Shown piece by piece: positions 8,713 to 17,687 of a stretch of DNA of 64,000 nt. Position 1 is the stretch's first letter, and every line of letters begins with the position of its first letter. Origin of the DNA: [Clostridium] citroniae WAL-17108 (GTDB lineage: Bacteria; Bacillota; Clostridia; Lachnospirales; Lachnospiraceae); assembly GCF_000233455.1 (NCBI RefSeq), contig NZ_JH376420.1, forward strand, positions 1,727,777 to 1,791,776. Reading direction: 5' to 3'. The position numbers were made by a program, and so were the translations under genes. Under the pieces are notes generated by a model. It worked only from the letters and a program-made list of their open reading frames with translations, did no database searches and was not told the DNA's origin.

Positions 8713-10142
8713 CTACTGCGGGCGCACGATCACATCCGCGCCATCCACCATCATGGGATTGGGATTCTGGATGACCTGCATGCCCTCTTCCAGTACCGTA
8801 TCGTCCGTTGGTATCACTTCCACTAACACATCACCGTCCACGCCAATGGTAACCGGTATGCGCTTGACCTTCAAATCCTGCACAATGGCAATATATGTAG
8901 TGTCCCCGTCATCCAGAAGGGCGGTTGTCGGAACCACAAATGCATCCTCCGACTCCTTGATCAGCAGTTCCGCCTTGGCTGTAATGCCGGCGATCAGCTT
9001 TGTGTCCTGCCCATCCACACGGATGGTAGTGGGGATGACCCGCTCCGTGGAGCCGCCTCCCTTTTCCTCGCCGGTGGGCGATATCTTGATCACCTCGCCG
9101 TTTACCGTGCCGCCGTCCAGGATGTCTGCGCTGATCACAGCCGACTGTCCCACCTTTACCTTTCCGATGGAGAACTCGCTGACCTTGATCTCCAGTTCCA
9201 ATTGTTCCAGGTTCTCTATGCTGAATATAGGTTTGTCATCTTCCACCTTGTCGGCAAACTGACCCACCTTGGAATTGACCCTGACGACCGTACCGTCAAT
9301 GGTACTTTTGATCTGGGTATTTTCCAGTTCTTCCATCTTCTTTTCCAGGTCATACCGGGCATTTTCTATCTGAAGTTCATATGACTTATCCGCCACGCCC
9401 TTTCCATTGACCACCGTATAGCCATCCATGGTGCGCTTTGCATCATTTAACGCATTGGCGCTGGCCTCCAGATCCATCTGGGAAATATCCCCGGTGGCAA
9501 ACAGCTGGCTGTTGCGGCTGTGGTCCATGCCGGCCTTCTGGAAATCCTGTGCCGCTTTCTCATATCCCAGAGCAGCTTCCTTATCCTTTTCCTGCTTGTT
9601 ATTCACTGCCAGGTCATAGGCGTTCTGGGCAATCCGCACTTCCCGCTCCAGGTCCGTGCTGTCCAGCACTGCCAGCACCTGGTCCTTATGGACCTGGTCG
9701 CCCTCCTTTACATTCATGGCCGTGATCTCGGCATGGATATTGGATACAACATCCACGCTGTCCGTCCCGGACACCGGGCCGCTTAAGGACAGCTTTTCCT
9801 GTATGGACTGCTTTGACAAAGGAAGGACATCCACCATCAGCCCCGTGTTCTTGCTGCTTCCCCCAAACCGGGAACTTATGAACACGGCTGCGATCACAAT
9901 AACCGCTGCTGTAATGATCTTGCGTCTGCGGCTCCATCCCTTGATCCGTTTTATCAGACCCTGTTTTTCCGAATATCCGTTTTCTCCTTTATTTTTCTTT
10001 CTTTTTTCTTTTTCTTACCGTTTCCTCCATCTTCCTCAGGCGCCATTAACGCCTCCACCCTGCGGTCTATCTCCTCTGATTCTTTCATCTCAGCCTGTAT
10101 GGCATCCAAATCCACATCCTCTGTTCTTTTCTCACGCTCCAT
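8713..10142 (-). CDS. HlyD/MacA-type periplasmic adaptor, probable -1 frameshift near the 5' end
   Basis: The main frame (open from 10014 down to 8713) encodes a TM helix (KIITAAVIVIAAVFISS), the biotinyl-lipoyl hairpin (VNIHAEITAMNVKEGDQVHKDQVLAVLDSTDLE), a coiled coil and the beta-barrel typical of MacA. It has no ATG; its first usable start, GTG at 9897, would fall inside the TM helix. A second frame from ATG 10142, with a good AGGAGG site, encodes a charged cytoplasmic segment (MEREKRTEDVDLDAIQAEMK...) that runs into the main frame through a lysine-rich A-tract at about 9985-10014. Joining both by a -1 shift gives about 476 residues with normal topology. Either the gene is damaged, the A-tract was misread, or the shift is used. 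Confidence 0.8.
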
Positions 10143-10189
10143 GCCGCCCTCCTGAATCCATCCTTTACTGTACTATTTATATTAATACA

Positions 10190-10218
10190 GTTATATCACA
10201 TTTCTTACTATGCTACAA
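10190..10218 (-). promoter_or_regulatory. Promoter of the MacAB/TolC-like operon
   Basis: On the minus strand, TTGTAG (complement of 10213-10218) is followed after 17 bases by TATAAC (complement of 10190-10195). TGA before the -10 gives an extended -10. It lies about 50 bases before the ATG at 10142. The remainder of the 10143-10363 gap is AT-rich with nothing else recognised. Confidence 0.55.
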
Positions 10219-10349
10219 GAAAAATAAACATAATGCCTTTCTTTGTTCATTCCATAAGGCCATTATAGAGGGTTGGGCTAAATATTTCATCCAGTATTTT
10301 CATAACAATTTATAAATGAAAACGAAAGAATTACTTAAGGCAGCCTAAT

Positions 10350-10403
10350 AAAAGGTGGAAAAAGAAATGCTCCGGGAAGATCATTCCTTTCCCGAAGCAT
10401 TTC
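10350..10403 (-). terminator. Rho-independent terminator of argD
   Basis: A 15-base stem with one mismatch (10364-10378 with 10389-10403) is followed, in the direction of argD transcription, by a U-rich tract (complement of 10350-10363). It closes the arginine operon 19 bases after the argD stop. Confidence 0.85.
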
Positions 10404-10421
10404 TCTTATCATCTCTTTCCT

Positions 10422-11663
10422 CTAAAATGAGGCCTTAATCGCCCGTCTAAGTCTCAGGATCATCTCGTCCACATCCCCCTCCCTGATCACCAGAGGCGGT
10501 ACAAAACGTATGATGTCGGCTCCCGCGCTGATGAGCACAAGCCTTTGTTCCAACAGTGCGCCGGACACCACGGGACCCACCGGACCGGCAAATTCCAGTC
10601 CCTGGATCAGGCCCATTCCCCGGCGTTCTTTTACCACATCAAATTCATTTACCAATCCATCCAGCTTTTCAGCCAGGTAAGCGCCTATTTTCCTCACATG
10701 CTCCACCATGTGGCGCTTTTCAAATAGATCCAGCACCGCGCTTGCACCCGCTGTCACCAGGGGATTCCCCCCGTAGGTGGTCCCGTGATCACCGGGCACC
10801 ATGGCGTCCGCCGCCTTGCCCCGGGCCAGGAATGCGCCCACGGGAAGGCCGTTTCCAAGGGCCTTTGCCACGGTCATCACATCCGGCTTCACGCCGTAAT
10901 GCTGCCATGCGAACATTTCACCTGACCGCCCCATACCACACTGTATCTCATCCAGGATCAAAAGCAGGTCATGTTCATCACAGAGGGCCCGGACGCCCTT
11001 TATAAACCCTTCCTCTGCAGGGTAAATACCTCCCTCTCCCTGGATAGTCTCCATGATGATCGCGCAGGTCTTGTCATTGATCAATGCCTTGACGCTGTCC
11101 AGATTATTAAAATCCGCAAAACGGATGCCGGGAACCAGGGGCTTAAAGGGCTCCTGATAATGGGCATTGCCGGTAACAGACAAGGCCCCCAGGCTGCGCC
11201 CGTGGAACGAGTGGTTCATGGCAATGATCTCACCGGTCATGTCCGCATCCACGTCCTCACATCCCTCAGCCCCATCTCCCATGGATTCATGGAGTTTGTT
11301 ATAGTGATAACGCTTAGCAATCTTTAAGGCGCCTTCAATGGCCTCTGTCCCGCTGTTGGTAAAGAATACCTTATCCATCCGGGATACCTTTAACAACTTC
11401 TCTCCAGCCTCCACCGCGGGCTGGTTGTAGAACAGATTGGATATATGGGTCAGCTTGTGAAGCTGCTCTTCCACCGCCTTTGTATACTCCTCATCCCCAT
11501 ATCCCAGCCCCATAACGGCAATTCCCGCGCCAAAATCCAGGTATTCATTGCCCTCTGTGTCGTAAAGCTTTACGCCCTGTCCGTGGTCAAACACCACAGG
11601 AAAACGGTTATATGTCTTATAAAGGGCGTGTTCCGCCCGGTCGATCAACTGTTTGTCAGCCAT
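10422..11663 (-). CDS. argD: Acetylornithine aminotransferase
   Basis: A 413-residue class III PLP aminotransferase that converts N-acetylglutamate semialdehyde and glutamate to N2-acetylornithine. Visible motifs are the phosphate-binding [36 protein letters not shown], and PLP lysine in [16 protein letters not shown], then [12 protein letters not shown]. The ATG at 11663 overlaps the argB stop by 8 bases and has a GAGAGG site; in-frame codons further upstream lie inside argB. Position and operon support argD over ornithine or GABA aminotransferase. It is the last gene of the operon and is followed by a terminator. Confidence 0.96.
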   Translation of the reverse strand: MADKQLIDRAEHALYKTYNRFPVVFDHGQGVKLYDTEGNEYLDFGAGIAVMGLGYGDEEYTKAVEEQLHKLTHISNLFYNQPAVEAGEKLLKVSRMDKVFFTNSGTEAIEGALKIAKRYHYNKLHESMGDGAEGCEDVDADMTGEIIAMNHSFHGRSLGALSVTGNAHYQEPFKPLVPGIRFADFNNLDSVKALINDKTCAIIMETIQGEGGIYPAEEGFIKGVRALCDEHDLLLILDEIQCGMGRSGEMFAWQHYGVKPDVMTVAKALGNGLPVGAFLARGKAADAMVPGDHGTTYGGNPLVTAGASAVLDLFEKRHMVEHVRKIGAYLAEKLDGLVNEFDVVKERRGMGLIQGLEFAGPVGPVVSGALLEQRLVLISAGADIIRFVPPLVIREGDVDEMILRLRRAIKASF

Positions 11664-12546
11664 GATAGTACCTCTCATCTTCCTCAGAATTAAATATGGC
11701 GGTCCCAATGCCCCGGTCCGTGAAAATCTCCAGCAGCAGGCAGTGCGGGATGCGGCCGTCCAGTATATGTACCCGTGATACCCCGCTGGTTATGGCATTG
11801 ATGCAGTTCTGGAGTTTTGGAAGCATTCCGCCTCCCAGCATTCCGCTGCTCACAAAGCTCTGCGCCTCCTGCACCGTCATTTCGGAGATCAGGGACTCTT
11901 TGTCGTCAAAGTCCTTATAAACTCCCTCCACATCCGTGAGGAATGCCAGCTTTTCCGCCTGTACTGCGGTTGCAATGGCACAAGCAGCGTCATCCGCATT
12001 CACATTATAGCTTAAGAACTCGTCATCAAACCCAATGGGACATATGATGGGCAGGAAATCCTTTTCCAGCAGGTCATAAATGATCTTGGGATCGACCTTC
12101 TCCACCTCGCCCACGTATCCGATGTCCTCGCCCCCTGAATACTTCTTATGGCACTTCAGCATCATGCCGTCCTTGCCGCTGATCCCCACCGCCTTGATGC
12201 CCAGCTCATTAACCAGCTGGACCAGGCTTTTATTCACTTTGTTCAGCACCATCTCCGCTATTTCCATGGTAGGTTCATCCGTGACCCTGAGCCCATTGAT
12301 AAACTGGGCCTCCATACCCACCTTATTTACCCATTTGCTTATTTCCTTGCCCCCGCCGTGGACAATAATGGGCTTAAAGCCTACCAGCTTTAAAAGCACC
12401 ACATCCTGGATCACCTTTTTCTTCAGTTCTTCATCCAGCATGGCGCTGCCGCCGTACTTGACAACCACGATCTTCCTGTTAAACCTCTGGATATAAGGCA
12501 GTGCCTCAATCAGCACAGCCGCTTTCTGCATCGGTTCCAAATTCAT
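11656..12546 (-). CDS. argB: Acetylglutamate kinase
   Basis: A 296-residue amino-acid kinase that phosphorylates N-acetylglutamate with ATP, the second step of arginine synthesis. The N-terminal [11 protein letters not shown] and [10 protein letters not shown] motifs bind the phosphates, followed by [20 protein letters not shown] and the late [11 protein letters not shown]. The N-terminal helix ([20 protein letters not shown]) resembles that of arginine-inhibited hexameric enzymes, so feedback inhibition is plausible but not shown. Its ribosome binding site directly adjoins the structured repeat that separates it from argJ. Confidence 0.97.
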   Translation of the reverse strand: MNLEPMQKAAVLIEALPYIQRFNRKIVVVKYGGSAMLDEELKKKVIQDVVLLKLVGFKPIIVHGGGKEISKWVNKVGMEAQFINGLRVTDEPTMEIAEMVLNKVNKSLVQLVNELGIKAVGISGKDGMMLKCHKKYSGGEDIGYVGEVEKVDPKIIYDLLEKDFLPIICPIGFDDEFLSYNVNADDAACAIATAVQAEKLAFLTDVEGVYKDFDDKESLISEMTVQEAQSFVSSGMLGGGMLPKLQNCINAITSGVSRVHILDGRIPHCLLLEIFTDRGIGTAIFNSEEDERYYHG

Positions 12547-12560
12547 CTCATTCTCCTCCT

Positions 12561-12720
12561 CGTTATGAGCACTTAGAGACCGTACTCTGGTCTCTTACGT
12601 GCGATACATGACATCTCCACTTGGTGAGGTATCTTACGAACCTAGTGGAGTGGCTCGTTATGAGCACTTAGAGACCGTGTTTTGGTCTCTTACGTGCGAC
12701 ACATGACATCTCCGCTTGGC
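12561..12720. repeat. Partial copies of the 95-bp structured repeat inside the arg operon
   Basis: About 1.7 units with the same 95-base period and orientation as the array at 1-290 fill the gap between argJ and argB. The hairpin is preserved by paired changes: GGGACC/GGTCCC at the first locus is GAGACC/GGTCTC here, and the loop is free to vary. The CTCCACT/AGTGGAG stem is kept while its loop differs strongly. The element ends within a few bases of the argJ stop on one side and the argB ribosome binding site on the other, so it must be transcribed in the arg mRNA. Confidence 0.92.
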
Positions 12721-12723
12721 CGC

Positions 12724-13968
12724 TTAAGACCTGTAATCCGCGTTGATCTTCACATAGTCCAAAGTCAGGTCACACCCCCATGCCGTTGCCTGGGCATCTC
12801 CCATCTTGATATCCGCCACTGCGGTGACCTGGGGCTGGGACAGTATCTTTGTGGCCTGCTCCTCGCTGTAGTCCACGGCCACGCCGTCCTTTATGATCTG
12901 CATTTCACCGGCAGCGCTCTTAAAGAACAGATCCACCTTTTCCGGGTCAAAGCTGGCTCCGGAATACCCCATGGCACAGAGGATCCTGCCCCAGTTGGCG
13001 TCATGGCCAAAGATGGCAGCCTTGGTCAGGCTGGAGGTGATGACGGATTTGGCCAGCACCTTGGCCTGGTCCTTTGTCTTTGCGCCCACAATGGTCACCT
13101 CAAACAGGGCCGTGCATCCCTCGCCGTCCCCGGCCATTTTCTTGGCCAGAGTTTCATTGATATAGTTAAGCGCCTTGCAGAACACCTGATAATCACTGTT
13201 CTTTTCCCTTATCTCCTCATTCCCTGCCAGTCCGTTGGCCAGAAGGAGCACTGTGTCATTGGTGGAGGTATCACCGTCCACGGAGATCATATTATATGTA
13301 TCCTTAATGTCCTCACTGAGGGCTTCCTGGAGCATTTCCTTGCTGATCGCCGCGTCCGTGGTCACAAAGCTGAGCATGGTGCACATGTTGGGATGGATCA
13401 TGCCTGAGCCCTTGCACATCCCGCCCATGGTCACGGTAACCCCGCCCAGCTCAAACTGTACGGCCACTTCCTTATTCTTAGTATCCGTGGTCATAATGGC
13501 TTTGGATGCCTCCGTCCCGCTGTCCGTCCCGCCGTCCAGTAAAGGCGCCATGGCCTCGATGCCCGCCTTGATCTTATCCATGGGCAGCTGCTTTCCGATC
13601 ACTCCGGTGGAAGCCACCAGCACGCTCTCTGCCGGAATACCCAGCACTGCTGCGGCTGCATCCGCAGTCTGGCTGCAGTATCCCATGCCTTCCTCACCGG
13701 TGCATGCATTTGCAATGCCCGCGTTGATAACAACGGTACGGGCCGGCACATTGCCGGTAACCTGGTTCTTATCCCATTTCACAGGAGCTGCCTTCACAAT
13801 ATTGCTGGTAAATGTACCGGCCGACTTACAGGGCGCCTCGCTGTAGATCAGGGCCATATCCTTTCTGTCCCTGTATTTGATCCCTGCCGCAGTGGATGCT
13901 GCCTTAAATCCTTTGGCAGCAGTCACACCGCCTGCTATCTTCCTGATTCCATCCACATTTCCGCTCAT
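12724..13968 (-). CDS. argJ: Bifunctional glutamate N-acetyltransferase / N-acetylglutamate synthase
   Basis: A 414-residue ArgJ, which recycles the acetyl group from N-acetylornithine to glutamate; bifunctional forms also use acetyl-CoA. The self-cleavage site is visible in GSGMIHPNMCTMLSFVTTDA, where the threonine after Cys becomes the N-terminal nucleophile of the beta chain; the common form is ATML, here CTML. Other family motifs are ALIYSE and NDTVLLLANG with the D(T/S)STNDT stretch. ATG at 13968 is preferred over the GTG one codon earlier because AGGA lies 8 bases upstream. It is the third gene of the operon after argC and a GNAT gene. Confidence 0.96.
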   Translation of the reverse strand: MSGNVDGIRKIAGGVTAAKGFKAASTAAGIKYRDRKDMALIYSEAPCKSAGTFTSNIVKAAPVKWDKNQVTGNVPARTVVINAGIANACTGEEGMGYCSQTADAAAAVLGIPAESVLVASTGVIGKQLPMDKIKAGIEAMAPLLDGGTDSGTEASKAIMTTDTKNKEVAVQFELGGVTVTMGGMCKGSGMIHPNMCTMLSFVTTDAAISKEMLQEALSEDIKDTYNMISVDGDTSTNDTVLLLANGLAGNEEIREKNSDYQVFCKALNYINETLAKKMAGDGEGCTALFEVTIVGAKTKDQAKVLAKSVITSSLTKAAIFGHDANWGRILCAMGYSGASFDPEKVDLFFKSAAGEMQIIKDGVAVDYSEEQATKILSQPQVTAVADIKMGDAQATAWGCDLTLDYVKINADYRS

Positions 13969-14040
13969 CACTTGATTCCTCCGTTTATTCCGCTTATGCA
14001 GCGATCTCCAACATCTTTGGTAACCGCGGCCACAGCCGTG

Positions 14041-14505
14041 TCAGCGCACAAAACGCGTTATATTTTCCTCATTTAAAATAAATTCATAACTGTTGACATC
14101 TTCTCTCTCGGTCCATCCAATCCCCTGCCAGAAGGCGTTTCCCACCTCATTGTTTTTAAATGCGATCAGGCTGATCTTGCTCACCCCTTCACGCTGAAGG
14201 GCTTCCATGGCTGTCCGGACCATACGGTATCCGATTCCATGCTTCCTGTACCCCGGAGCCACACACACATGGTAAAAGCACCCGGTCCTTCCGTCATGCC
14301 CGCAGAGGATATTTCCGATGATCAGTCCATTCTGGACAGCTACCACGCTGGTGGTCGGGTTTCTTTTAAGGAAACGCTCCACCCCCTCCCGGGAATCGTC
14401 AATGCTTCTGATCCCAAAGCCTTTGATATCTGTCCAAAGCTCATAGACCTGTTCGTAATCCTCGATCGTCATCTCCCGGATGAGGATATCCATTGTTCCT
14501 GCCAT
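14041..14505 (-). CDS. GNAT-family N-acetyltransferase within the arg operon
   Basis: A 154-residue acetyltransferase with the GNAT acetyl-CoA motif VAPGYRKHGIGYRMVRTAMEAL and the later GVSKISLIAFKNNEVGNAFWQGIGW. It lies between argC and argJ in the same direction, 40-72 bases from each. The start at 14505 is supported by AAGGGA 9 bases upstream, but ATG at 14493 (MDILIREMTIEDYE) is possible. Its position makes it a candidate N-acetylglutamate synthase that primes the pathway or tops up the ArgJ cycle. This is inference; sequence alone cannot separate it from other small-molecule acetyltransferases. Confidence 0.85.
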   Translation of the reverse strand: MAGTMDILIREMTIEDYEQVYELWTDIKGFGIRSIDDSREGVERFLKRNPTTSVVAVQNGLIIGNILCGHDGRTGCFYHVCVAPGYRKHGIGYRMVRTAMEALQREGVSKISLIAFKNNEVGNAFWQGIGWTEREDVNSYEFILNEENITRFVR

Positions 14506-14555
14506 GATAAGCATTCCCTTTCTATGGAAATTTCAAACCCGTTCCGATTTCCTTC

Positions 14556-15596
14556 TTAGGGAAATGCCGGAATCTGCTTAAGCCCCGTATTCTCCGGCAA
14601 TCCGAACATCAGGTTCATGTTCTGGACGGCCTGGCCCGCGGCGCCTTTGACCATATTGTCAATTGCTCCCATGATCACAATACGGTTTGTTCTTGGATCG
14701 ATCTTAAAATTCACATCTGCAAAATTGCTTCCCTCCACCCATCGGGTCTGGGGCACCACATCCCTGTCCAGCACACGGACAAAATATTCTTCCTTATAAT
14801 ACTTGTCGTAGGCTGCCCTTACTTGCTCATAGGTAACTTCCTTTGTCAGGGAAGCGTAGGCGGTTACCAGGATCCCACGGTTCATGGGCACCAGGTGGGG
14901 AGTAAAGCTGATGGTCACCGGCTTCCCTGCAGCATAGGACAGCTGCTCCTCGATCTCCGGCGTGTGTCTGTGGGATCCCACGCCGTATGCCTTGATATTC
15001 TCATTCACCTCACAGTACAGACTGTCCACCTTTGCGCCCCTGCCCGCTCCGGAGGTCCCTGACTTGGCATCAATGATCAGGGTATTGGGGTCGATCAGCC
15101 CTTCCTTAACAAGGGGGTATGCGGATAAGAAGGAACAGGTGGGGAAACATCCCGGATTGGCAATGATCCTGGCTTTCTTTATCTTCTCCCTGTTGATCTC
15201 AGGAAGACCGTACACGGCCTCCTCAATAAACTGTGGCGACCCATGGGTGAGTTTATACCACTTTTCATAAACGGCAACATCCTTGATCCTGAAGTCAGCG
15301 CTCAGGTCGATCACCTTTGACTTTGATAAAATGTCCTCATCCACCAGGGAAGCGCACAGCCCCTGGGGCGTTGCGGTAAAGATCACATCCACCTGCCCGG
15401 CCAGTTCCTTCATATTATCATCCATGCAGTCCGCGTCCACGATCCGGAACATATTCTGGTATAAGGATGCATAACTTTGCCCGATGTAGCTTCTGGAGCC
15501 ATACCATTTGATCTCTATGTCATCCCTCTGAAGCAGAAGCCTTGCCAGCTCTCCTCCTGCATATCCTGTGGAACCGATGATTCCTGCCTTAACCAT
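14556..15596 (-). CDS. argC: N-acetyl-gamma-glutamyl-phosphate reductase
   Basis: A 346-residue NADPH-dependent reductase for the third step of arginine synthesis. It begins with the Rossmann motif VKAGIIGSTGYAGGELARLL and has the catalytic cysteine in ANPGCFPTCSFLSAYPL, then SGTSGAGRG and the active-site His in SHRHTPEIEEQL. ATG at 15596 is preferred because AAGGAG is 7 bases upstream; the ATG at 15602 is almost touching that site. It is the first gene of the leftward arg operon and is divergent from argG. Confidence 0.96.
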   Translation of the reverse strand: MVKAGIIGSTGYAGGELARLLLQRDDIEIKWYGSRSYIGQSYASLYQNMFRIVDADCMDDNMKELAGQVDVIFTATPQGLCASLVDEDILSKSKVIDLSADFRIKDVAVYEKWYKLTHGSPQFIEEAVYGLPEINREKIKKARIIANPGCFPTCSFLSAYPLVKEGLIDPNTLIIDAKSGTSGAGRGAKVDSLYCEVNENIKAYGVGSHRHTPEIEEQLSYAAGKPVTISFTPHLVPMNRGILVTAYASLTKEVTYEQVRAAYDKYYKEEYFVRVLDRDVVPQTRWVEGSNFADVNFKIDPRTNRIVIMGAIDNMVKGAAGQAVQNMNLMFGLPENTGLKQIPAFP

Positions 15597-15886
15597 ATCC
15601 ATTCTCCTTATACATATTTATAAAGTATTTGTAACTGCTCAGAATAACTCGTCTTCTTATCCGGAAAATACACCAATACCCTAATTATAGTAACTTTTCC
15701 CACAAAAGGAAAGTATCTTTTAGGACCGGCTTTTCACCGTGTTTCTCTTGATTTTCATAATTATACATTACAAATGCATAATATGCAACATTTTTTAAAA
15801 TTTTTATTTTAGTGCTTGCATTTTCCTGCATAATGTTGTATATTTATGAAAGTTCAATTAGAGAGCAATATCAGGAGGATATAGAT
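15597..15886. promoter_or_regulatory. Divergent argC/argG control region with a candidate arginine-repressor site
   Basis: For argG, TTGCAT (15816-15821) and TATATT (15839-15844) are 17 bases apart. For argC, a TATAAT lies on the minus strand (complement of 15684-15689) without a good -35. Between them, the perfect 13-base palindrome TGCATAATATGCA (15775-15787) resembles an ArgR/AhrC half-operator pair in AT-rich flanks. The argG promoter call is firm; the operator call is a guess from similarity to the ARG box. Confidence 0.55.
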
Positions 15887-17119
15887 ATGAAAGAGAAAGT
15901 AATTTTAGCTTATTCCGGCGGGCTTGATACCACCACCATTATTCCGTGGTTAAAGGAAAATTTTGGTTATGAAGTAATCTGCTGCTGCATCGACTGCGGT
16001 CAGGGCAATGAATTGGACGGCCTTGAGGAGAGAGCAAAATTATCCGGAGCTTCCAAATTATATATTGAAGATTTAGTAGATGATTTCAGTGAAAACTACA
16101 TTATGCCCTGTGTTAAGGCAAATGCAGTATATGAGAATAAATACCTTCTGGGCACTTCCATGGCACGTCCTGCCATTGCAAAATGCCTGGTGGAGATCGC
16201 CCGCAAGGAAGGCGCCACCGCCATATGCCACGGCGCTACCGGAAAAGGCAATGACCAGATCCGTTTTGAGCTGAGCATCAAGGCTCTGGCTCCTGATCTT
16301 AAGATCATTGCTCCATGGCGTATGACCGATGTATGGACCATTCAGTCTCGTGAAGATGAGATCGAGTACTGCAAGCAGCACGGTATTGACCTGCCCTTTT
16401 CAGCTGATTCCAGCTACAGCCGTGACCGCAACCTGTGGCACATCAGCCACGAAGGCCTGGAACTGGAGGACCCGTCCCTGGAGCCCAACTTCGACCATCT
16501 GCTGGTCTTGAGCGTATCTCCTGAGAAAGCTCCCGACCAGGGCGAATATGTGACCATGACATTTGAAAAAGGCGTTCCCACCAGCGTGAACGGCGAAAAG
16601 ATGAAAGTGGCCGACATCATCCGTAAATTAAATGAGCTGGGCGGCAAGCACGGCATCGGTATAGTGGATATCGTGGAAAACCGTGTGGTTGGCATGAAGT
16701 CCCACGGCGTATATGAAACTCCGGGCGGAACCATCCTGATGGAAGCACATCAGCAGCTGGAAGAACTGGTATTAGACCGCGCCACCATGGATGCCAAGAA
16801 AGACATGGGCAATAAGATGGCCCAGATCGTATACGAGGGAAAATGGTTCACGCCGCTGCGTGAAGCAGTCCAGGCATTTGTTGAGTCCACCCAGGAATAT
16901 GTCACAGGCGAAGTAAAATTCAAGCTGTACAAGGGCAATATCATCAAGGCCGGAACCACATCCCCCTACTCCTTATACAGCGAGTCCCTGGCCTCCTTTA
17001 CAACAGGCGACCTGTATGACCACCACGATGCCGATGGCTTCATCACGCTGTTCGGCCTGCCTCTTAAGGTCCGCGCCATGAAGATGGCCGAGGTGAAGGC
17101 TGAGAATAAGGGGAACTGA
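15887..17119 (+). CDS. argG: Argininosuccinate synthase
   Basis: A 410-residue synthase that joins citrulline and aspartate with ATP. It starts MKEKVILAYSGGLDTT, where SGGLDT is the P-loop-like pyrophosphatase motif, followed by CHGATGKGNDQIRFE, DLPFSADSSYSRDRNLWHIS and GGTILMEAHQQLEEL, all typical. The ATG at 15887 has AGGAGG 6-7 bases upstream; the open frame extends further up but includes the promoter. It is transcribed away from argC, and its partner argH is not adjacent but lies about 15 kb away at 32440. Confidence 0.97.
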   Translation: MKEKVILAYSGGLDTTTIIPWLKENFGYEVICCCIDCGQGNELDGLEERAKLSGASKLYIEDLVDDFSENYIMPCVKANAVYENKYLLGTSMARPAIAKCLVEIARKEGATAICHGATGKGNDQIRFELSIKALAPDLKIIAPWRMTDVWTIQSREDEIEYCKQHGIDLPFSADSSYSRDRNLWHISHEGLELEDPSLEPNFDHLLVLSVSPEKAPDQGEYVTMTFEKGVPTSVNGEKMKVADIIRKLNELGGKHGIGIVDIVENRVVGMKSHGVYETPGGTILMEAHQQLEELVLDRATMDAKKDMGNKMAQIVYEGKWFTPLREAVQAFVESTQEYVTGEVKFKLYKGNIIKAGTTSPYSLYSESLASFTTGDLYDHHDADGFITLFGLPLKVRAMKMAEVKAENKGN

Positions 17120-17129
17120 TCACAGTCTG

Positions 17130-17621
17130 TTACAGCACAATATAATGGGGAATAATATCCTCATACCTGCCGTCCTTCATCAGGAAACCTCCTGGTATTA
17201 CGCCCAGCCGCGTAAATCCCAGTTTTTGGTACAGATGAAGGGCGGCTTCATTTGTTTTGACCACGGCGTTAAACTGAAGGATGCCAAAGCCCAGCTCCCT
17301 TCCCTTTTCCATGCAGTGGCGCACCAGCTTCTCCCCGATCTGCCGGCCCCTCATATCCCATTTCACAGCATAGCTGGCATTGCAGATGTGGCCGCACCGT
17401 CCCACATTGTTGGGGTGCAGGATATACAGGCCTACCATGGCCCCGCTGTGCCTGTCAAATGCAGTTCCCGTAAAAGACTGTTCTGAAAAAAATGCATCCG
17501 CGCTTTCTTTGGTCAGGCAGTCCGTTTGGGGAAATGCGATCCCCTCCTCCACAATATGGTTCCAGATCACAGCCGCTTCCTCTGCATCGTCCCTTGTGTA
17601 TTCTCTTATGATCATATCCAT
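17130..17621 (-). CDS. GNAT-family N-acetyltransferase
   Basis: A 163-residue acetyltransferase with the acetyl-CoA signature VKWDMRGRQIGEKLVRHCMEKGRELGFGILQFNAVVKTNEAALHLYQKLGFTRLG. The N-terminus (MIIREYTRDDAEEAAVIWNHIVEEGIAFPQ) resembles the phosphinothricin/amino-acid acetyltransferase branch. A GGGAGG site lies about 9 bases before the ATG at 17621; ATG at 17615 is also possible. It follows the Lhr-type helicase gene by 66 bases and may be the tail of that operon. The substrate is unknown. Confidence 0.88.
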   Translation of the reverse strand: MDMIIREYTRDDAEEAAVIWNHIVEEGIAFPQTDCLTKESADAFFSEQSFTGTAFDRHSGAMVGLYILHPNNVGRCGHICNASYAVKWDMRGRQIGEKLVRHCMEKGRELGFGILQFNAVVKTNEAALHLYQKLGFTRLGVIPGGFLMKDGRYEDIIPHYIVL

Positions 17622-17687
17622 GTAAGATTTTCCTCCCTTGCAGTCTGCCCTGGGGATTTTTAGGACAGACGATTCCTTTTAATTTTC

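Noticed and set aside
9985-10014. Programmed -1 frameshift of the dnaX type in the adaptor gene
   Set aside because: The A-run is not in the A-AAA-AAG register and no stimulatory stem-loop is evident, so a sequencing error or mutation is at least as likely; recorded only as a possibility.
8127-10315. Long open frames on the plus strand opposite the ABC ATPase and adaptor genes (for example 8127-8774 and 9656-10315)
   Set aside because: They lie antisense to clearly conserved domains, lack ribosome binding sites and have compositions typical of shadow frames in GC-rich DNA.
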